Positions 1 through 7,776 are shown, counted from the first letter of the stretch. The stretch is DNA of 9,515 bases from Sphingobacteriaceae bacterium (GCA_025360355.1 JANYCL010000274.1:1-9515), one strand, 5' to 3'. The notes: generated by a model not told the origin, from the sequence alone. Made by a program: numbers and translations.

Positions 1-1517
1 CTGCAAATACTTGCTGAGTTTGAAGTAACAGATGGTAGAGCATTAACAATTACAATTTGTCCGGCTGAAGAATTAGTACAGCCATTAGCTCCAGTTCCAA
101 CACAAGAATAAGTTGTGTTAGATCCTGGCGTAACAACGATCGGATTACCGGAAATTGAACCCGGGTTCCATGTATATGTTACTGCACCTGAACCAGTGAG
201 TGTTGCACTTTGTCCTGCACATAAATTTGTTCCGGTAGCAACAGCATTTACAACAGGTAAAGCATTTACAGTTACAGTTGTTGTTTGCGTATTTGTACAA
301 GTTCCGTTTGCACCTGTTACGTTATAAGAAGTTGTTACCGTAGGTGAAACAGTAATTGAAGTTGATACGGGCCCTGTACTCCAAGTATAAGTTGTAGCAC
401 CGCTTGCAATTAATGTAACCGAATTACCATTGCAAATGGTTGCACTGGCAACGGCAACAGTTGGAGCAGGCGCAACAGTAATGGTTGCAGTTTTAATATT
501 TGTACAACCTGTTGTTGCACCTGTAACAGTATAAACCGTTGTTGATGCAGGGGAAGGAGTAATGCTTGTAGCATTTGAACCTGTACTCCATGTATAAGTT
601 GCAGCACCGCTTGCAGTTAATGTTCCTGTACCTCCGGTACAAATAGTTTGACTCGCTACAGCTACAGTTGGTGTAGGATTAACGGTAATTGTTATTACTG
701 TTGAATTATTACAACCTGATGCTGATGTTCCGGTAACCGTGTACGTTGTGTTAATTGGCGGCGTTACACTAATAGTACTTGTTGTCGGACCTGTATTCCA
801 AGTATAAGTTGAAGCACCCGAAGCAAAAATTGTTACACTTTGTCCTGAACAAATTACAGCTGTTGGTGTAGAAGCAGAAACAACAGGTAAAGAGTTAACG
901 GTTACAGATGCAGTTTGTGTGTTTACACAACCGGAAGTTGTTCCTGTAACTGTATACACAGTATTAATAACAGGAGAAACTGAAATTGATGTTGTAGTCG
1001 CACTTGTACTCCATGAATAAGTTGTAGCACCTGATGCTGTTAAGTTAGTTGAAGAACCTGTACAAATTGTAGCGCTGTTAACCGCTACAGTTGGATTAGG
1101 CGTAACAACTACCGATGTTGTTTTTGTATTTGTACAACCTAATGAAGTTCCTGTTACTGTATAATTAGTAGTTATTGCAGGAGAAACAGAAATGGTTGTT
1201 GTTGTTGGTCCGGTGTTCCATGTATAAGTGGTAGCTCCGCCGGCCGTTAGTATAGCAGCCGAACCTGCACAAACAGTTGCACTTGTTGCGGTAACTGTAG
1301 GTGACGGATTAACGGTAACAGTTACCATAGCCACATTACTACAACCTGCCGCGGATGTTCCGGTAATAGTATAAGTTGTATTACTTGCCGGTGAAACAGA
1401 AATTGTATTTGTTGTAGGTCCGGTATTCCAACTGTAAGTTGAAGCACCACCCGCAGTAAGTATTACACTTTGTCCTGCACAAATTGCAGCTGATGCAGAC
1501 AAAGCAGTAACAACAGG
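1..1517 (-). repeat. Tandem Ig-like repeats, about 69-75 residues each, seven full and one partial
   Basis: This lies inside the large secreted protein from residue 1131 onward. Each unit starts near P-[TV]-V, has a first Cys in I-C-x-G-x-S, then a core such as SGATTYTWSTG, then I-x-V-S-P, T-x-Y-x-V-T-G-T, and a second Cys in G-C-x-N, and ends with T-V-T-V-N. The DNA period is about 207-225 bases; unit 1 covers 1302-1517 (72 residues). The paired Cys in every unit may form a disulfide. Related units that differ in sequence suggest an array grown by duplication, serving as a stalk or spacer. The array continues beyond the left edge. Confidence 0.88.
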
Positions 1518-4500
1518 CAATGGATTAACAGTAATAACTTGCGAGATCGGAGAGCTTGGTCCGATACCATTTGTTGAGACTAATGTCACAGTGTATGTTC
1601 CTGCACTTGCATAACTGACTGTTGGATTTTTAACAGCGGATGTTGAAGGTGTTGCTCCTGTTAATGTCCAGCTCCATGCTGTTGGTGCACCACTTGAAAG
1701 GTCAGTGAACGCAACATTTTGTCCTGCACAAGGATTTACCGATGTGTAAGAGAAGGAAGCGGTAGGAGGTAAGCTGGCAACAGTACCTGCAATATTTATA
1801 TTGTCGATGTACATTACCTGTCCATAATGTCCTCGATTCATAAATGATATCATCACATTACCCATTCCGGAATAAGCATTTAAAAATACAGTATCCGTTC
1901 GCCATTGTGCCGCGGTTGGTGTAAATGATGAAGCGGTTAGATCGGGCGCGGTTGCAAGAGTTGTACCACCCTTTAAATATAATTGAGTGAAGGTTACACC
2001 GCAATCGGTCGAAACTAAAACAGCAAGTGAATCACTATATGTTGCATCATACCGTGCATAAGCAATATCGAAATAGCATTTTACATTTGTATAACCAACA
2101 AAGGAATATTTTGGGGTACGGAATTCATCTCTTGTATTAGATACATCCTGATTATAATTATCAAACATTAAAGAAGCAGTACTAGCCTTACCAACTGTAG
2201 TATTTTTTTGATAGATGATACTATTATTTGCTGCATCGTAGTTTTGCCAATTTGTAGGAGGGAAAAGAGCACCTTGAAAACCTTCTACTAAAGGTAAAGC
2301 ATTAGGTCCGGCGACCGTTATGTACATTGTTTTTGTTGCTACGCTAAATCCGTTAATGTTAGTAGCAGTTAACTGTACGCTATAAGTTCCGGCCGCGTTG
2401 TAAACTACGGATGGATTTTGTACTGTTGAAGTTGCAGGAGATCCGCTTTGAAATACCCAGCTCCATGATGTTGGAGCGAAAGATGAAAGGTCGGTAAAAT
2501 TAACTGTCATGGTTGGACAAATAAATTGTTTATCGGAAGTGAAGCTTGCTATAGGAGCCATAGTTCCTGTGTTATAAAGATCTGCTTCCCAAACACCACG
2601 ACCATATGTTGCAGCGCGTAATTTTCCGAGAGGATAAAAAATAGAAAGATCTTCAACTTTTACATTTGGTAAACCGGTATTGTAAATTACCCAAGTAGCC
2701 ATTGAATTATCACGATAATAAACACCAACATCACAACCTACATATAAACCATCCGGTGTTCCGTTCCAATAAAGAATGCGGTTTGTTGGAAGATTTGGTA
2801 AACCGGTTGAATAGTTTGTCCATGTTGCAGCGCCATCAAGTGTTTGATAAACTTTATTACCTACAGAATAACCTGAGAAAGTTACCCATGCACTGTTCGG
2901 ATCTGTATTATCAACAATGATTGAAGTTAACGCTGCACTACCAACAGGTAATGTTCCGGTAACGGTTGTCCATGTTGTTCCGCCATTAATTGTTTTGTAA
3001 ACTGCTCCGCTTTTTATTACATATATAACTTGGTTATTCGAAGGCGCAACTGCGAATTCAACAATTGATCCTGCACCTGGTACCGTTCCTATTTGCGCCC
3101 AATTAGTTCCCTGATTGGTTGACTTAAACATTAGAACCCGTCCGCCATATATTGTATTTGCAACGCTTGGATCCTGATGCCATGGAGTAACCCATGCACC
3201 TGTTCCGGTCATACCTGTTGTAATTCCGGTCCATGATGCACCGCCATTAGTTGTACGGTTAAAAGAACCATTGTATTGTTCCCCATACATAACGTTATCA
3301 TTTGTCTGATCAATAAAACAATTCATACCGTCACCACCCATTGTTCCGCTCCAGCCGCCGGTAAATAAATTTGTTCCATCATCCTGATGTCCGGTAATTG
3401 CACGGCTATAAGTAGTTGCAGATCCTCCGATCTTGTAAATTTGCGCGATGTTCATGTTGCCATTCATTGCATTGAAACTTGCTCCGCTATTCGTAGTTTG
3501 AAACACACCGCCGTCACAAGTTGCATAAAGTGCGGTACCGCTTCTGTATTTAATATCGTGAATGTCTGCGTGAACATATGGAGCACCTGAACCTGTCCAA
3601 TGTGCAAATAAAGTCCAGTTAGTTCCTTGATTAGTTGTACGCCACATATTTACTCCGCCTACAACAACTTCATTTGCATTTGTTGGTGAAGCTGCAATGG
3701 ATAATGTGTACCAGCCCTGCCCCCCGACATCATTTCCTGCACTTGCCCATCCTAAAAGATTAGGTGTGGTGGCTTTTGAAGTAAATGTTGTGCCATTATT
3801 AGTAGATTGATAAAAACCTAAGAAACCACTATTAGCAGAGCTGCTAGCTACAACATATACATAAGCACTATTAGCAGGCGTAACTGCAATAGCTAAACGG
3901 TTATTGGATGCCGATGTTGGTAATCCTGCCGCAATAGCGGCAAAAGTGGAACCACCATTAGTTGATTGATAAAAACTGGTTCCGCAAGTATAAACTGTAG
4001 TTGTATCCCCTGGTCTGTATTCAACATCGTACATTACGCCTGCTTGTACTACAGCCCAGGTTGTTCCTCCGTTACGGGTGCGGTATAAACCTCCATTGGT
4101 TGCAGCGAAAATACAATTTTTGTTTAAAGGATTGATGATCATTTTCCAGATACGGTAACCGCTGCTTATCGGAAAAGTTAAACCGGTTGCTGCCCATGTG
4201 GCACCACCGTTAGTTGATTTTAAAACACCAATACTGTAACAATCACCTGCATCCCCATCACCTGAAGCCATCCACATGTTTTGGTTATTTGTTGGATCGA
4301 ATACAACATCAGAACAGCCGATAGCAGATAAATTATCGGTATTTGTGTTCCAGCTTGAACCTGTATTTGCAGAACTCCATAAACCACCATCCGGTGCGCA
4401 AGCCCAATAACCATTTGGATTTGCAGGATCAAATTCTACAGCGTTAATCCGTCCGGCATTAGACCCTGTAGGATCACCAAAAGGACCAATTGGTTGCCAT

Positions 4501-4907
4501 GTTGAAGACATGATAGAGTTTGAAATATTTTTTTGTGACGATTTTTCCGATAAATATTTTTGATATTCTTCGGATGCCCGGGAAACTATAGTTTTATCAC
4601 CTGAAGGATATACACGAGGTGCCATGAAATTTTCCCAACGTTTGTATAGTTCATATCCTCCAAGCTCCTCCTCTTCTGAGGAACTTAACTTCCTATTCTT
4701 ACCTTCGCTTTTTTCGCGGCGCTCTTTGGCTTCTTCTTTTTCATGTTCTTTAAAATATTTATTGTAACGTTTTTGAGTCTCATAAAAATTTTCCTTTGGA
4801 TCAGTATAATTAAAATCCGGATGTTTACGGAATAATTGTGCCTGAATTGAAAACGATACGCAGAATAAAATAATTACTGCTACTGAATGGTGTAAACTTT
4901 TTCTCAT
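1..4907 (-). CDS. Large secreted BNR-propeller / PKD / Ig-like repeat protein, partial (C-terminus beyond left edge)
   Basis: Open from ATG at 4905-4907 to the left edge, giving 1635 codons with no stop. The N-terminus has a signal peptide (MRKSLHHSVAVIILFCVSFS, then IQA before a likely cut at Gln). A charged stretch rich in Lys, Arg and Glu follows at about residues 45-85. Residues about 134-777 hold at least ten Asp-box-like motifs (STNGGATW at 231, TRNGGTTW, TTNQGTNW, TLDGAATW near 689) and end with AATYGRGVWEADL, as in BNR/sortilin-type beta-propellers. Next come a PKD domain (about 780-862), a choice-of-anchor/MAM-like beta-sandwich (about 866-1040), a second PKD domain (about 1044-1130), then Ig-like repeats to the edge. 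The family is exported and usually carries a type IX secretion sorting domain at the far C-terminus, which cannot be seen here. The propeller's ligand or substrate is unknown; adhesion or a hydrolase role are both possible. No frameshift was found in translation. Confidence 0.93.
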   Translation of the reverse strand, partial: MRKSLHHSVAVIILFCVSFSIQAQLFRKHPDFNYTDPKENFYETQKRYNKYFKEHEKEEAKERREKSEGKNRKLSSSEEEELGGYELYKRWENFMAPRVYPSGDKTIVSRASEEYQKYLSEKSSQKNISNSIMSSTWQPIGPFGDPTGSNAGRINAVEFDPANPNGYWACAPDGGLWSSANTGSSWNTNTDNLSAIGCSDVVFDPTNNQNMWMASGDGDAGDCYSIGVLKSTNGGATWAATGLTFPISSGYRIWKMIINPLNKNCIFAATNGGLYRTRNGGTTWAVVQAGVMYDVEYRPGDTTTVYTCGTSFYQSTNGGSTFAAIAAGLPTSASNNRLAIAVTPANSAYVYVVASSSANSGFLGFYQSTNNGTTFTSKATTPNLLGWASAGNDVGGQGWYTLSIAASPTNANEVVVGGVNMWRTTNQGTNWTLFAHWTGSGAPYVHADIHDIKYRSGTALYATCDGGVFQTTNSGASFNAMNGNMNIAQIYKIGGSATTYSRAITGHQDDGTNLFTGGWSGTMGGDGMNCFIDQTNDNVMYGEQYNGSFNRTTNGGASWTGITTGMTGTGAWVTPWHQDPSVANTIYGGRVLMFKSTNQGTNWAQIGTVPGAGSIVEFAVAPSNNQVIYVIKSGAVYKTINGGTTWTTVTGTLPVGSAALTSIIVDNTDPNSAWVTFSGYSVGNKVYQTLDGAATWTNYSTGLPNLPTNRILYWNGTPDGLYVGCDVGVYYRDNSMATWVIYNTGLPNVKVEDLSIFYPLGKLRAATYGRGVWEADLYNTGTMAPIASFTSDKQFICPTMTVNFTDLSSFAPTSWSWVFQSGSPATSTVQNPSVVYNAAGTYSVQLTATNINGFSVATKTMYITVAGPNALPLVEGFQGALFPPTNWQNYDAANNSIIYQKNTTVGKASTASLMFDNYNQDVSNTRDEFRTPKYSFVGYTNVKCYFDIAYARYDATYSDSLAVLVSTDCGVTFTQLYLKGGTTLATAPDLTASSFTPTAAQWRTDTVFLNAYSGMGNVMISFMNRGHYGQVMYIDNINIAGTVASLPPTASFSYTSVNPCAGQNVAFTDLSSGAPTAWSWTLTGATPSTSAVKNPTVSYASAGTYTVTLVSTNGIGPSSPISQVITVNPLPVVTALSASAAICAGQSVILTAGGASTYSWNTGPTTNTISVSPASNTTYTITGTSAAGCSNVAMVTVTVNPSPTVTATSATVCAGSAAILTAGGATTYTWNTGPTTTTISVSPAITTNYTVTGTSLGCTNTKTTSVVVTPNPTVAVNSATICTGSSTNLTASGATTYSWSTSATTTSISVSPVINTVYTVTGTTSGCVNTQTASVTVNSLPVVSASTPTAVICSGQSVTIFASGASTYTWNTGPTTSTISVTPPINTTYTVTGTSASGCNNSTVITITVNPTPTVAVASQTICTGGTGTLTASGAATYTWSTGSNATSITPSPASTTVYTVTGATTGCTNIKTATITVAPAPTVAVASATICNGNSVTLIASGATTYTWSTGPVSTSITVSPTVTTSYNVTGANGTCTNTQTTTVTVNALPVVNAVATGTNLCAGQSATLTGSGAVTYTWNPGSISGNPIVVTPGSNTTYSCVGTGANGCTNSSAGQIVIVNALPSVTSNSASIC

Positions 4908-4929
4908 AGAAAAGGGTTTAAATAATAGT

Positions 4930-4960
4930 TTAAATTAAGGAAGTGCTAATTGAAAGTCAA
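4930..4960 (-). promoter_or_regulatory. Weak candidate promoter for the large secreted protein
   Basis: On the minus strand a TTG (4958-4960) is followed after 20 bases by TAATTTAA (4930-4937), a partial match to the Bacteroidota -7 box TAnnTTTG. It would put the transcript start shortly before the ATG at 4907. The last two bases of the box do not match, so the call is tentative. Confidence 0.25.
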
Positions 4961-5000
4961 GTTACTTGAAGGTTATTTATCACATAAAAGACATATAATA

Positions 5001-5021
5001 GATAAAAAGAGCTTTTTTATC
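5001..5021 (-). terminator. Possible weak AT-rich hairpin after the pentad-repeat gene
   Basis: GATAAAAA (5001-5008) and TTTTTATC (5014-5021) form a perfect 8-base-pair stem around a 5-base loop. It lies about 85 bases past the stop of the 5105-7507 gene and before the next gene on the same strand. The stem is almost all A-T and has no clean U tract after it, so it may end transcription poorly. A second A/T stem (5052-5058 with 5062-5068) lies closer to the stop. Confidence 0.25.
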
Positions 5022-5073
5022 GACAAATCTTAAGGAATCTATAAAGGGAATAATTTTTCTAAAAAATTTAGCT

Positions 5074-5100
5074 CCTGACAATTATAATGTAAGCCTGACA
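5074..5100. repeat. Short direct repeat CCTGACA x2, 20-base period
   Basis: CCTGACA occurs at 5074-5080 and again at 5094-5100, just beyond the stop codon of the pentad-repeat gene, with the palindrome ATTATAAT between them. Two copies at a two-helical-turn spacing could be a protein-binding site, but chance is a fair explanation in this AT-rich gap. Confidence 0.3.
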
Positions 5101-5104
5101 AAAC

Positions 5105-7507
5105 TTATTTTGGAGTGCTTAATTTTTCTATTTCTGCTAATTTACCTATAGAATAAGGGTCACCTGCTTTTGCTTTTAAGCATTCTTCATAGGCAGTTTT
5201 AGCTTCGGCCCAGCGTTTCATTTTAAAATACTCCTCGGCTTTTTTCAGATTCTCTTTATATACATTGCTGCTAAGCGGGGCGGCAATATGGTGTTTTGCA
5301 TCAACGTCCGTGTCTCTAGGTTTATTAGTTACAGGATCTATGTCACCGACAATAATAGTTTCTCCTTTTTCTTTTGCAGCTTTTTCTTTAGCAAGACGAT
5401 CAGCTTCTTCTTTTTCTTTTGCCAATTGTTCCTTAGCTAATTTATCCGCTGCTGCTTTATCTGCTGCCTCTTTTTGTTTTGCAGCTTTATCCGCTGCTAA
5501 CTTATCGGCTGCTGCTTGTTGAGCAGCTAATTTATCTGCCGCCGCTTTTTCTTTTGCTAATTTATCTGAAGCTGCTTTATCCGAAACCGCTTTATCTGCA
5601 GCTGCTTTATCCGCTACCGCTTTCTCTGCTGCTAATTTATCCGCAACTAGTTTGTCTGCTGCTGCTTTTTCTGCAGCTAATTTATCTGCTGCTGCTTTAT
5701 CCGCCGCCACTTTTTCTTTTGCTGATTTATCAGCTGCTGCCTTTTCTGACGCAGCTTTATCCGATGCTAATTTATCTGCTGCTGCTTTGTCTGCCGTCGC
5801 TTTATCTGCTGCCGCTTTATCCGCTGCTGCTTTATCAGCTGCGAGTTTATCTGCAGCGGCTTTATCCGCTGTCGCTTTTTCTTTTGCTAACTTATCTGCT
5901 GCTGTTTTGTCTGCTGCTGCTTTATCCGCTGCAGCTTTCTCGGCTGCTGCTTTATCTTTTGCTAATTTATCTGCGGCTACTTTATCCGCCGCTGCCTTGT
6001 CAGCTGCTACTTTATCGGCTGCTGCTTTCTCGGCTGCTATTTTATCTGATGCTGCTTTATCGGCTGCTGCTTTATCTTTTGCTAATTTATCTGCGGCTAC
6101 TTTATCCGCTGCTGCTTTATCGGCTGCTACTTTATCCGCTGCTGCTTTCTCGGCCGCTTCTTTATCTTTTGCTAATTTATCTGCGGCTACTTTATCCGCC
6201 GCTGCTTTCTCGGCTGCTACTTTATCCGCCGCTGCTTTATCTGCTGCTAATTTATCAGCTGCTGCTTTGTCTGCTACAGCTTTATCCGCAGCGGCTTTGT
6301 CTGCCGCTAATTTATCCGCCGCTAATTTATCTGCAGCCGCTTTATCCGCCGCTGCTTTTTCTTTTGCTAATTTATCTGCGGCCGCTTTATCAGCTGCCGC
6401 TTTGTCTGCTGTAGCTTTGTCTGCAGCTGCTTTATCTGCCGCTGCCTTTTCTGAAGCTAATTTATCAGCCGTCGCTTTATCAGCCGCTGCTTTGTCCGCC
6501 GCCGCTTTATCTGTTGCTAATTTATCCGCTGCAGCTTTGTCTGCCGCTGCTTTTTCTTTTGCTAATTTATCTGCCGCAGCTTTATCAGCTGCCACTTTAT
6601 CTGCTGCTAATTTATCTGCTGTAGCTTTATCTGCCGCCGCTTTGTCTGCTGCTAATTTATCTGCCGCTGCTTTTTCAGCTACAGCTTTGTCTGCTGCTGA
6701 TTTATCCGCTGCTAATTTATCCGCCGCTGCTTTATCCGCTGCAGCCTTATCTGCTGCGAGTTTATCTGCCGCCGCTTTATCCGCTGCTGCTTTTTCTGCA
6801 GCTAACTTAGCTGCTTCTTCTTTTTTCTTTTGTTCGTCTTTATCTGCATTACATTTATCAGCTTTAGCTAATTGATCTTTTGGGTATTGTTCATCCGGTA
6901 ACAAACTATTCGCTGTGGTGTAATTTTCTTTTGCTTTTTCACAATCTCCTTTTTTTAAGGCTTCATCACCGGCTTTATTTGCGGCCGCATATTTTTCTAA
7001 TAAAATTCTTTCTGCTTCTCTTATTTTCGCAAGCTCACCAAGCATTTGGTTTGTATAAGGTATATCATCTTCAAATTTCTTTTTTGAAGTTGAATAACTA
7101 GCCTTCATAAGGTATTGATTAAGGGCTGAGTAATCAATACTATGTAATGGTTTCGACATTGTAACACCTTCCAATTTTAATTGCGGCTTGAAATTGTCTT
7201 TGGTCATTCCTTCAGGAACACCTGTTGTGTTGATAAGGAATTTTTTAGAATTATTACCTTCTGCAGAGATCACTAAAACAAATTCGCCATTAGCCGGAAT
7301 ATCTACAACAAAATCACCACCGGAACCAGTGGCAGTTTGCGAAATTTTTTTGCTGCCTTCGTAAACAGACACACTAGCCCCACCAAATCCCTTGCCGTCT
7401 TTTTCAACCACACTGCTAAATTTAAGGGTCCAATTAGGAGGTTGTTGCGCTAAACTTTTAAAGCCAATAAGTAAAGCAAAGAATATTATTTTGAGAAAAT
7501 TTTTCAT
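5105..7507 (-). CDS. Exported protein with a 97-unit Ala-Ala-Asp-Lys pentad rod between TPR-like segments
   Basis: 800 residues, complete, ATG at 7507 and TAA at 5105-5107. It begins with a Sec signal peptide (MKNFLKIIFFALLIGFKSLA, likely cut before QQPPNW). Residues about 27-115 look like a carboxypeptidase-regulatory/CNA-B-like beta-sandwich (GGASVSVYEG, GGDFVVDIPANGEFVLVIS). Residues about 165-220 form a TPR-like helical pair ending in LLPDEQYPKDQLAKADK. Residues 231-714 are the pentad repeat. A short linker (IIVGDIDPVTNKPRDTD) leads to a final TPR-like unit (about 750-797). No lipobox Cys is seen, so it is probably periplasmic or outer-membrane associated. There is no catalytic motif; a structural or tethering role, like the Ala-rich helix of TolA, is inference. 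The start has no Shine-Dalgarno; TATATTTA at 7524-7531 is a possible -7 box but lacks a -33 partner. I do not recognise a named family. Confidence 0.92.
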   Translation of the reverse strand: MKNFLKIIFFALLIGFKSLAQQPPNWTLKFSSVVEKDGKGFGGASVSVYEGSKKISQTATGSGGDFVVDIPANGEFVLVISAEGNNSKKFLINTTGVPEGMTKDNFKPQLKLEGVTMSKPLHSIDYSALNQYLMKASYSTSKKKFEDDIPYTNQMLGELAKIREAERILLEKYAAANKAGDEALKKGDCEKAKENYTTANSLLPDEQYPKDQLAKADKCNADKDEQKKKEEAAKLAAEKAAADKAAADKLAADKAAADKAAADKLAADKSAADKAVAEKAAADKLAADKAAADKATADKLAADKVAADKAAADKLAKEKAAADKAAADKLATDKAAADKAAADKATADKLASEKAAADKAAADKATADKAAADKAAADKLAKEKAAADKAAADKLAADKLAADKAAADKAVADKAAADKLAADKAAADKVAAEKAAADKVAADKLAKDKEAAEKAAADKVAADKAAADKVAADKLAKDKAAADKAASDKIAAEKAAADKVAADKAAADKVAADKLAKDKAAAEKAAADKAAADKTAADKLAKEKATADKAAADKLAADKAAADKAAADKATADKAAADKLASDKAASEKAAADKSAKEKVAADKAAADKLAAEKAAADKLVADKLAAEKAVADKAAADKAVSDKAASDKLAKEKAAADKLAAQQAAADKLAADKAAKQKEAADKAAADKLAKEQLAKEKEEADRLAKEKAAKEKGETIIVGDIDPVTNKPRDTDVDAKHHIAAPLSSNVYKENLKKAEEYFKMKRWAEAKTAYEECLKAKAGDPYSIGKLAEIEKLSTPK
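5366..6817 (-). repeat. 15-base / 5-residue tandem repeat encoding AA(D/E)Kx, about 97 units
   Basis: Residues 231-714 of the 5105-7507 protein consist of pentads of the form A-A-[D/E]-K-x, where x is mostly Ala, often Leu or Val, sometimes Ser or Thr. The register is kept throughout: every variation is a substitution, none an insertion or deletion. Some pentads are AKEK or AKDK. No Pro, Gly or aromatic residue interrupts it. Ala is written with all four GCN codons. A higher-order copy is visible: 5951-5995 matches 6161-6205 base for base, and 5941-5989 matches 6061-6109, showing more recent block duplications of 120 and 210 bases. Confidence 0.97.
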
Positions 7508-7633
7508 AAGTCGTTCAGGACATTAAATATAATAAAAGTAGCGAAGACTGTCATGTTTTAGCGAATAAATTCAAAAATTTCTTAATAAATAAATTATGCT
7601 TTTATAATTAGGTGATGAAAATGCTGATTGTCC

Positions 7634-7668
7634 ATAAAATAAAAAACCCCAGTGAAGACTGAGGTTTT
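7634..7668 (-). terminator. Intrinsic terminator of the tRNA-Lys transcript
   Basis: On the minus strand AAAACCTCAGT pairs with ACTGGGGTTTT across a CTTC loop (stem arms 7658-7668 and 7643-7653, 11 base pairs with one T-G pair), followed by TTATTTTAT. It starts five bases after the tRNA 3' end, so it should close the tRNA transcript before the pentad-repeat gene. A T tract follows in the minus direction only. Confidence 0.88.
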
Positions 7669-7672
7669 AGAG

Positions 7673-7745
7673 TGATCCCGCTGGGATTCGAACCCAGGAC
7701 CCTTACATTAAAAGTGTAATGCTCTACCAGCTGAGCTACGGAATC
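7673..7745 (-). tRNA. tRNA-Lys, anticodon UUU
   Basis: The 73-base gene folds as a standard cloverleaf. The acceptor is GATTCCG with CGGGATC (one T-G pair) and discriminator A. The D arm is GCTC-AGCTGGTA-GAGC. The anticodon stem TTACA/TGTAA encloses loop CTTTTAA, so the anticodon is TTT (lysine). A 5-base variable loop follows, and the T arm is CTGGG-TTCGAAT-CCCAG. The 3' CCA is not encoded. It has its own promoter and terminator and appears to be a single-tRNA unit. Confidence 0.97.
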
Positions 7746-7764
7746 ATTGTTGTTATAAGTGCTT

Positions 7765-7776
7765 GGCCTTAAGGCC
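7765..7776. other. Perfect 12-base palindrome GGCCTTAAGGCC in the tRNA leader
   Basis: It lies 19 bases upstream of the tRNA 5' end, inside the stretch that would be transcribed as the tRNA leader. It is GC-rich against an AT-rich background. In RNA it gives only a GGCC/GGCC stem with a UUAA loop. It may help leader processing or bind a dimeric protein; no function can be assigned. Confidence 0.5.

Noticed and set aside
1..1517. Evenly spaced repeats that might suggest a CRISPR array
   Set aside because: The period is about 210 bases, the repeats are diverged and the whole region is one coding frame of Ig-like domains.
2702..3590. Short plus-strand open frames of 67-72 residues
   Set aside because: Antisense to the continuous propeller frame, which shows regular Asp-box motifs across the same bases.
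5479..6414. 311-residue plus-strand open frame rich in Leu and Tyr
   Set aside because: Another antisense frame of the same repeat; the composition (LLLYLLLIY runs) follows from the unit and not from a real membrane protein.
5366..6817. Repeat as a microsatellite contingency locus for on/off switching
   Set aside because: The unit is 15 bases, a multiple of three, so changes in copy number cannot shift the frame; only length variation is possible.
5652..6875. 407-residue plus-strand open frame rich in Ala, Ser and Leu (SAAALSAA pattern)
   Set aside because: It is the antisense reading of the 15-base repeat: a 15-base unit without stops stays open in several frames. It has no promoter or start context, and the minus-strand frame has a signal peptide and flanking domains.
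7615..7662. Tiny plus-strand open frame starting MKMLIVHK
   Set aside because: Fifteen codons that run into the tRNA terminator hairpin; no start context or similarity.
7673..7745. tRNA as an attachment site for an integrated element
   Set aside because: No integrase and no second copy of the tRNA 3' end is visible in the window.
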